Source: Crossaster papposus
Taxonomy: Eukaryota; Echinodermata; Asteroidea; Velatida; Solasteridae
Length of the DNA: 64,000 bases
Direction: 5' to 3'
Assembly: GCA_037893245.1 (NCBI GenBank)
Contig: JBAIAA010000599.1
Location: 1,302,001 to 1,366,000 of the forward strand
Below the pieces are notes generated by a model that was given only the letters and a program-made list of their open reading frames with translations, was not told where the DNA came from and made no database searches. Shown piece by piece: positions 63,272 to 64,000 of the stretch. The position numbers and the translations under genes are program-made. The number at the start of each line of letters is the position of its first letter. Positions within the stretch are counted from its first letter, which is position 1.

Positions 63272-63303
63272 TTTACAAAAGTAACTAAAATATTTCTACG
63301 TTA
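63272..63303 (-). promoter_or_regulatory. Shared upstream motif, copy 1
   Basis: Minus strand GTAGAAATATTTTAG then TTACTTTTGTAAA immediately before ATG 63271. It recurs identically before ATG 63962. It overlaps the last codons of the upstream gene, so it may be a compact late-type promoter as well as coding sequence. Confidence 0.55.
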
Positions 63304-63962
63304 AAAATTATCTCTTTACCTCTGTTATCTAACACCTCACCAAGACCGTTTTTTAACGAAAACGTGAGGCTGTTTATTTTGCCAGCTACCAACTCTTTCG
63401 AACACTTGTTAGGATCTTGTGGGTTGTTTGAACGGGCGGCATCACCCGATAAAGGTATACTCTCCAACAGGTTAGTTTGTTTTCCGTTAACAAAATTTGA
63501 ATGAGTAGACAGTTCTTCGCAATGTAAAAAGACCACGCTGTAAAGATTTATGTTAAATTTTCCATAATTATTATCACCATAAAGCCAACCCCTGGGTAAA
63601 CCTAACAGTTTAGACAAATTACCTGATAGTTTTATGCGATTGTGATCGGGAATGGATATATAAAACAGTTTATCGGATAAGGTCTCTATAGATATATCGT
63701 GAAAAGTTTTTATAAGATTTTTGAAAAAATAAAGATTCCACCTATCTAGAGGAATATCAATTTTTTCATGAGCGGTAATTTGATCTGACGTCGGATCAAA
63801 ACTCTCCCAATTTATCGACGCTTTTTTGTTGAGGTTATAAAAACCCAAATCTAACGCAAAGTTATTTAACTTCATGCGACGGTCACCCCCGACGTTATCT
63901 ATAGGTCGCGATAGTTTAAAGGTCTGCTCGTTATCCGTCATGACAAACGTATGAGACTGCAT
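63285..63962 (-). CDS. Virus-like locus protein, possible structural component
   Basis: 225 aa, ATG 63962 to TAG 63285, intact. It is rich in alternating hydrophobics and ends with INSLTFSLKNGLGEV and IIFNVEIF. Similar endings (a beta-strand, polar turn, beta-strand pattern) occur in conserved proteins of Polinton-like loci that may be capsid-related, so a virion beta-barrel protein is possible but unproven. A motif FYISIPDHNRIKLSGNLSKL followed by LLGLPRGW lies near residues 100-130. The gene appears to be one of a tandem pair; see the partial gene to the right. Confidence 0.55.
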   Translation of the reverse strand: MQSHTFVMTDNEQTFKLSRPIDNVGGDRRMKLNNFALDLGFYNLNKKASINWESFDPTSDQITAHEKIDIPLDRWNLYFFKNLIKTFHDISIETLSDKLFYISIPDHNRIKLSGNLSKLLGLPRGWLYGDNNYGKFNINLYSVVFLHCEELSTHSNFVNGKQTNLLESIPLSGDAARSNNPQDPNKCSKELVAGKINSLTFSLKNGLGEVLDNRGKEIIFNVEIF

Positions 63963-63995
63963 TTTACAAAAGTAACTAAAATATTTCTACGTTTA
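63963..63995 (-). promoter_or_regulatory. Shared upstream motif, copy 2
   Basis: The same GTAGAAATATTTTAG plus 13-nt spacer directly before ATG 63962. Confidence 0.55.
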
Positions 63996-64000
63996 AAATT
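63976..64000 (-). CDS. 3' end of a further gene, cut by the window
   Basis: Eight codons, the last seven residues before the stop reading ILNVEIF, nearly identical to the end of the gene at 63285-63962 (IIFNVEIF). This indicates a tandem paralogue whose body lies beyond the window. Confidence 0.6.

Noticed and set aside
1..64000. CRISPR arrays, bacterial operons, tRNA or rRNA genes
   Set aside because: None seen; the tandem repeats lack regular unique spacers, and the gene structures are eukaryotic.

Overview
The window is nuclear DNA of an animal, most likely a marine invertebrate; I cannot name the species. The basis is spliced genes with GT-AG introns, AT-rich intergenic DNA with many fold-back repeats, and a mix of element families typical of invertebrate genomes: a tnp2-type transposase gene, ISL2EU, Polinton/Maverick, CR1/L2-like LINE, Penelope-like and Ty3/gypsy elements. 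I recognise no ordinary host housekeeping gene. Nearly all coding capacity is mobile or virus-like.

Layout. 1-8,890: a tnp2-like (CACTA-related) transposase gene, followed on the same strand by an intact eight-exon, 426-codon gene resembling the SAMD3-like genes; its introns carry several MITEs. 8,900-11,080: mostly unrecognised, ending in a palindrome-rich repeat. 11,080-20,330: a decayed Polinton fragment split by a 6.3-kb ISL2EU transposon (12,308-18,607). That transposon encodes a SAP-SWIM-YqaJ nuclease-like protein and a THAP-DDE transposase, and lies between AT target duplications inside a Polinton reading frame. 20,330-32,200: no genes recognised; one MITE and two large tandem-repeat arrays. 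32,200-36,190: a second Polinton remnant, with a broken integrase convergent on a truncated protein-primed DNA polymerase B. 36,640-40,500: a LINE with a full-length endonuclease/RT ORF and a 2A-like motif. 41,500-44,100: a decayed Penelope-like element with a hammerhead-ribozyme fold just past its coding region. 44,100-50,590: MITEs and unassigned sequence. 50,599-60,002: a complete, young Ty3/gypsy element with a third ORF for a C2H2 zinc-finger protein. 60,050-64,000: a virus-like locus with palindromic repeats, an unassigned 265-aa gene, a membrane-segment gene and two tandem genes that probably are paralogues.

How the parts fit. The first two genes may form one transposon module: a splice donor just after the transposase stop joins the next gene's first exon in frame. 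YqaJ plus THAP-DDE is the standard ISL2EU pair. The two Polinton loci hold complementary gene sets (virion-type and membrane proteins; integrase and polymerase), but both are dead. The right-end locus has intact ORFs, compact 13-nt spacing and palindromes at a gene's 3' side, like a viral gene block, and continues past the window.
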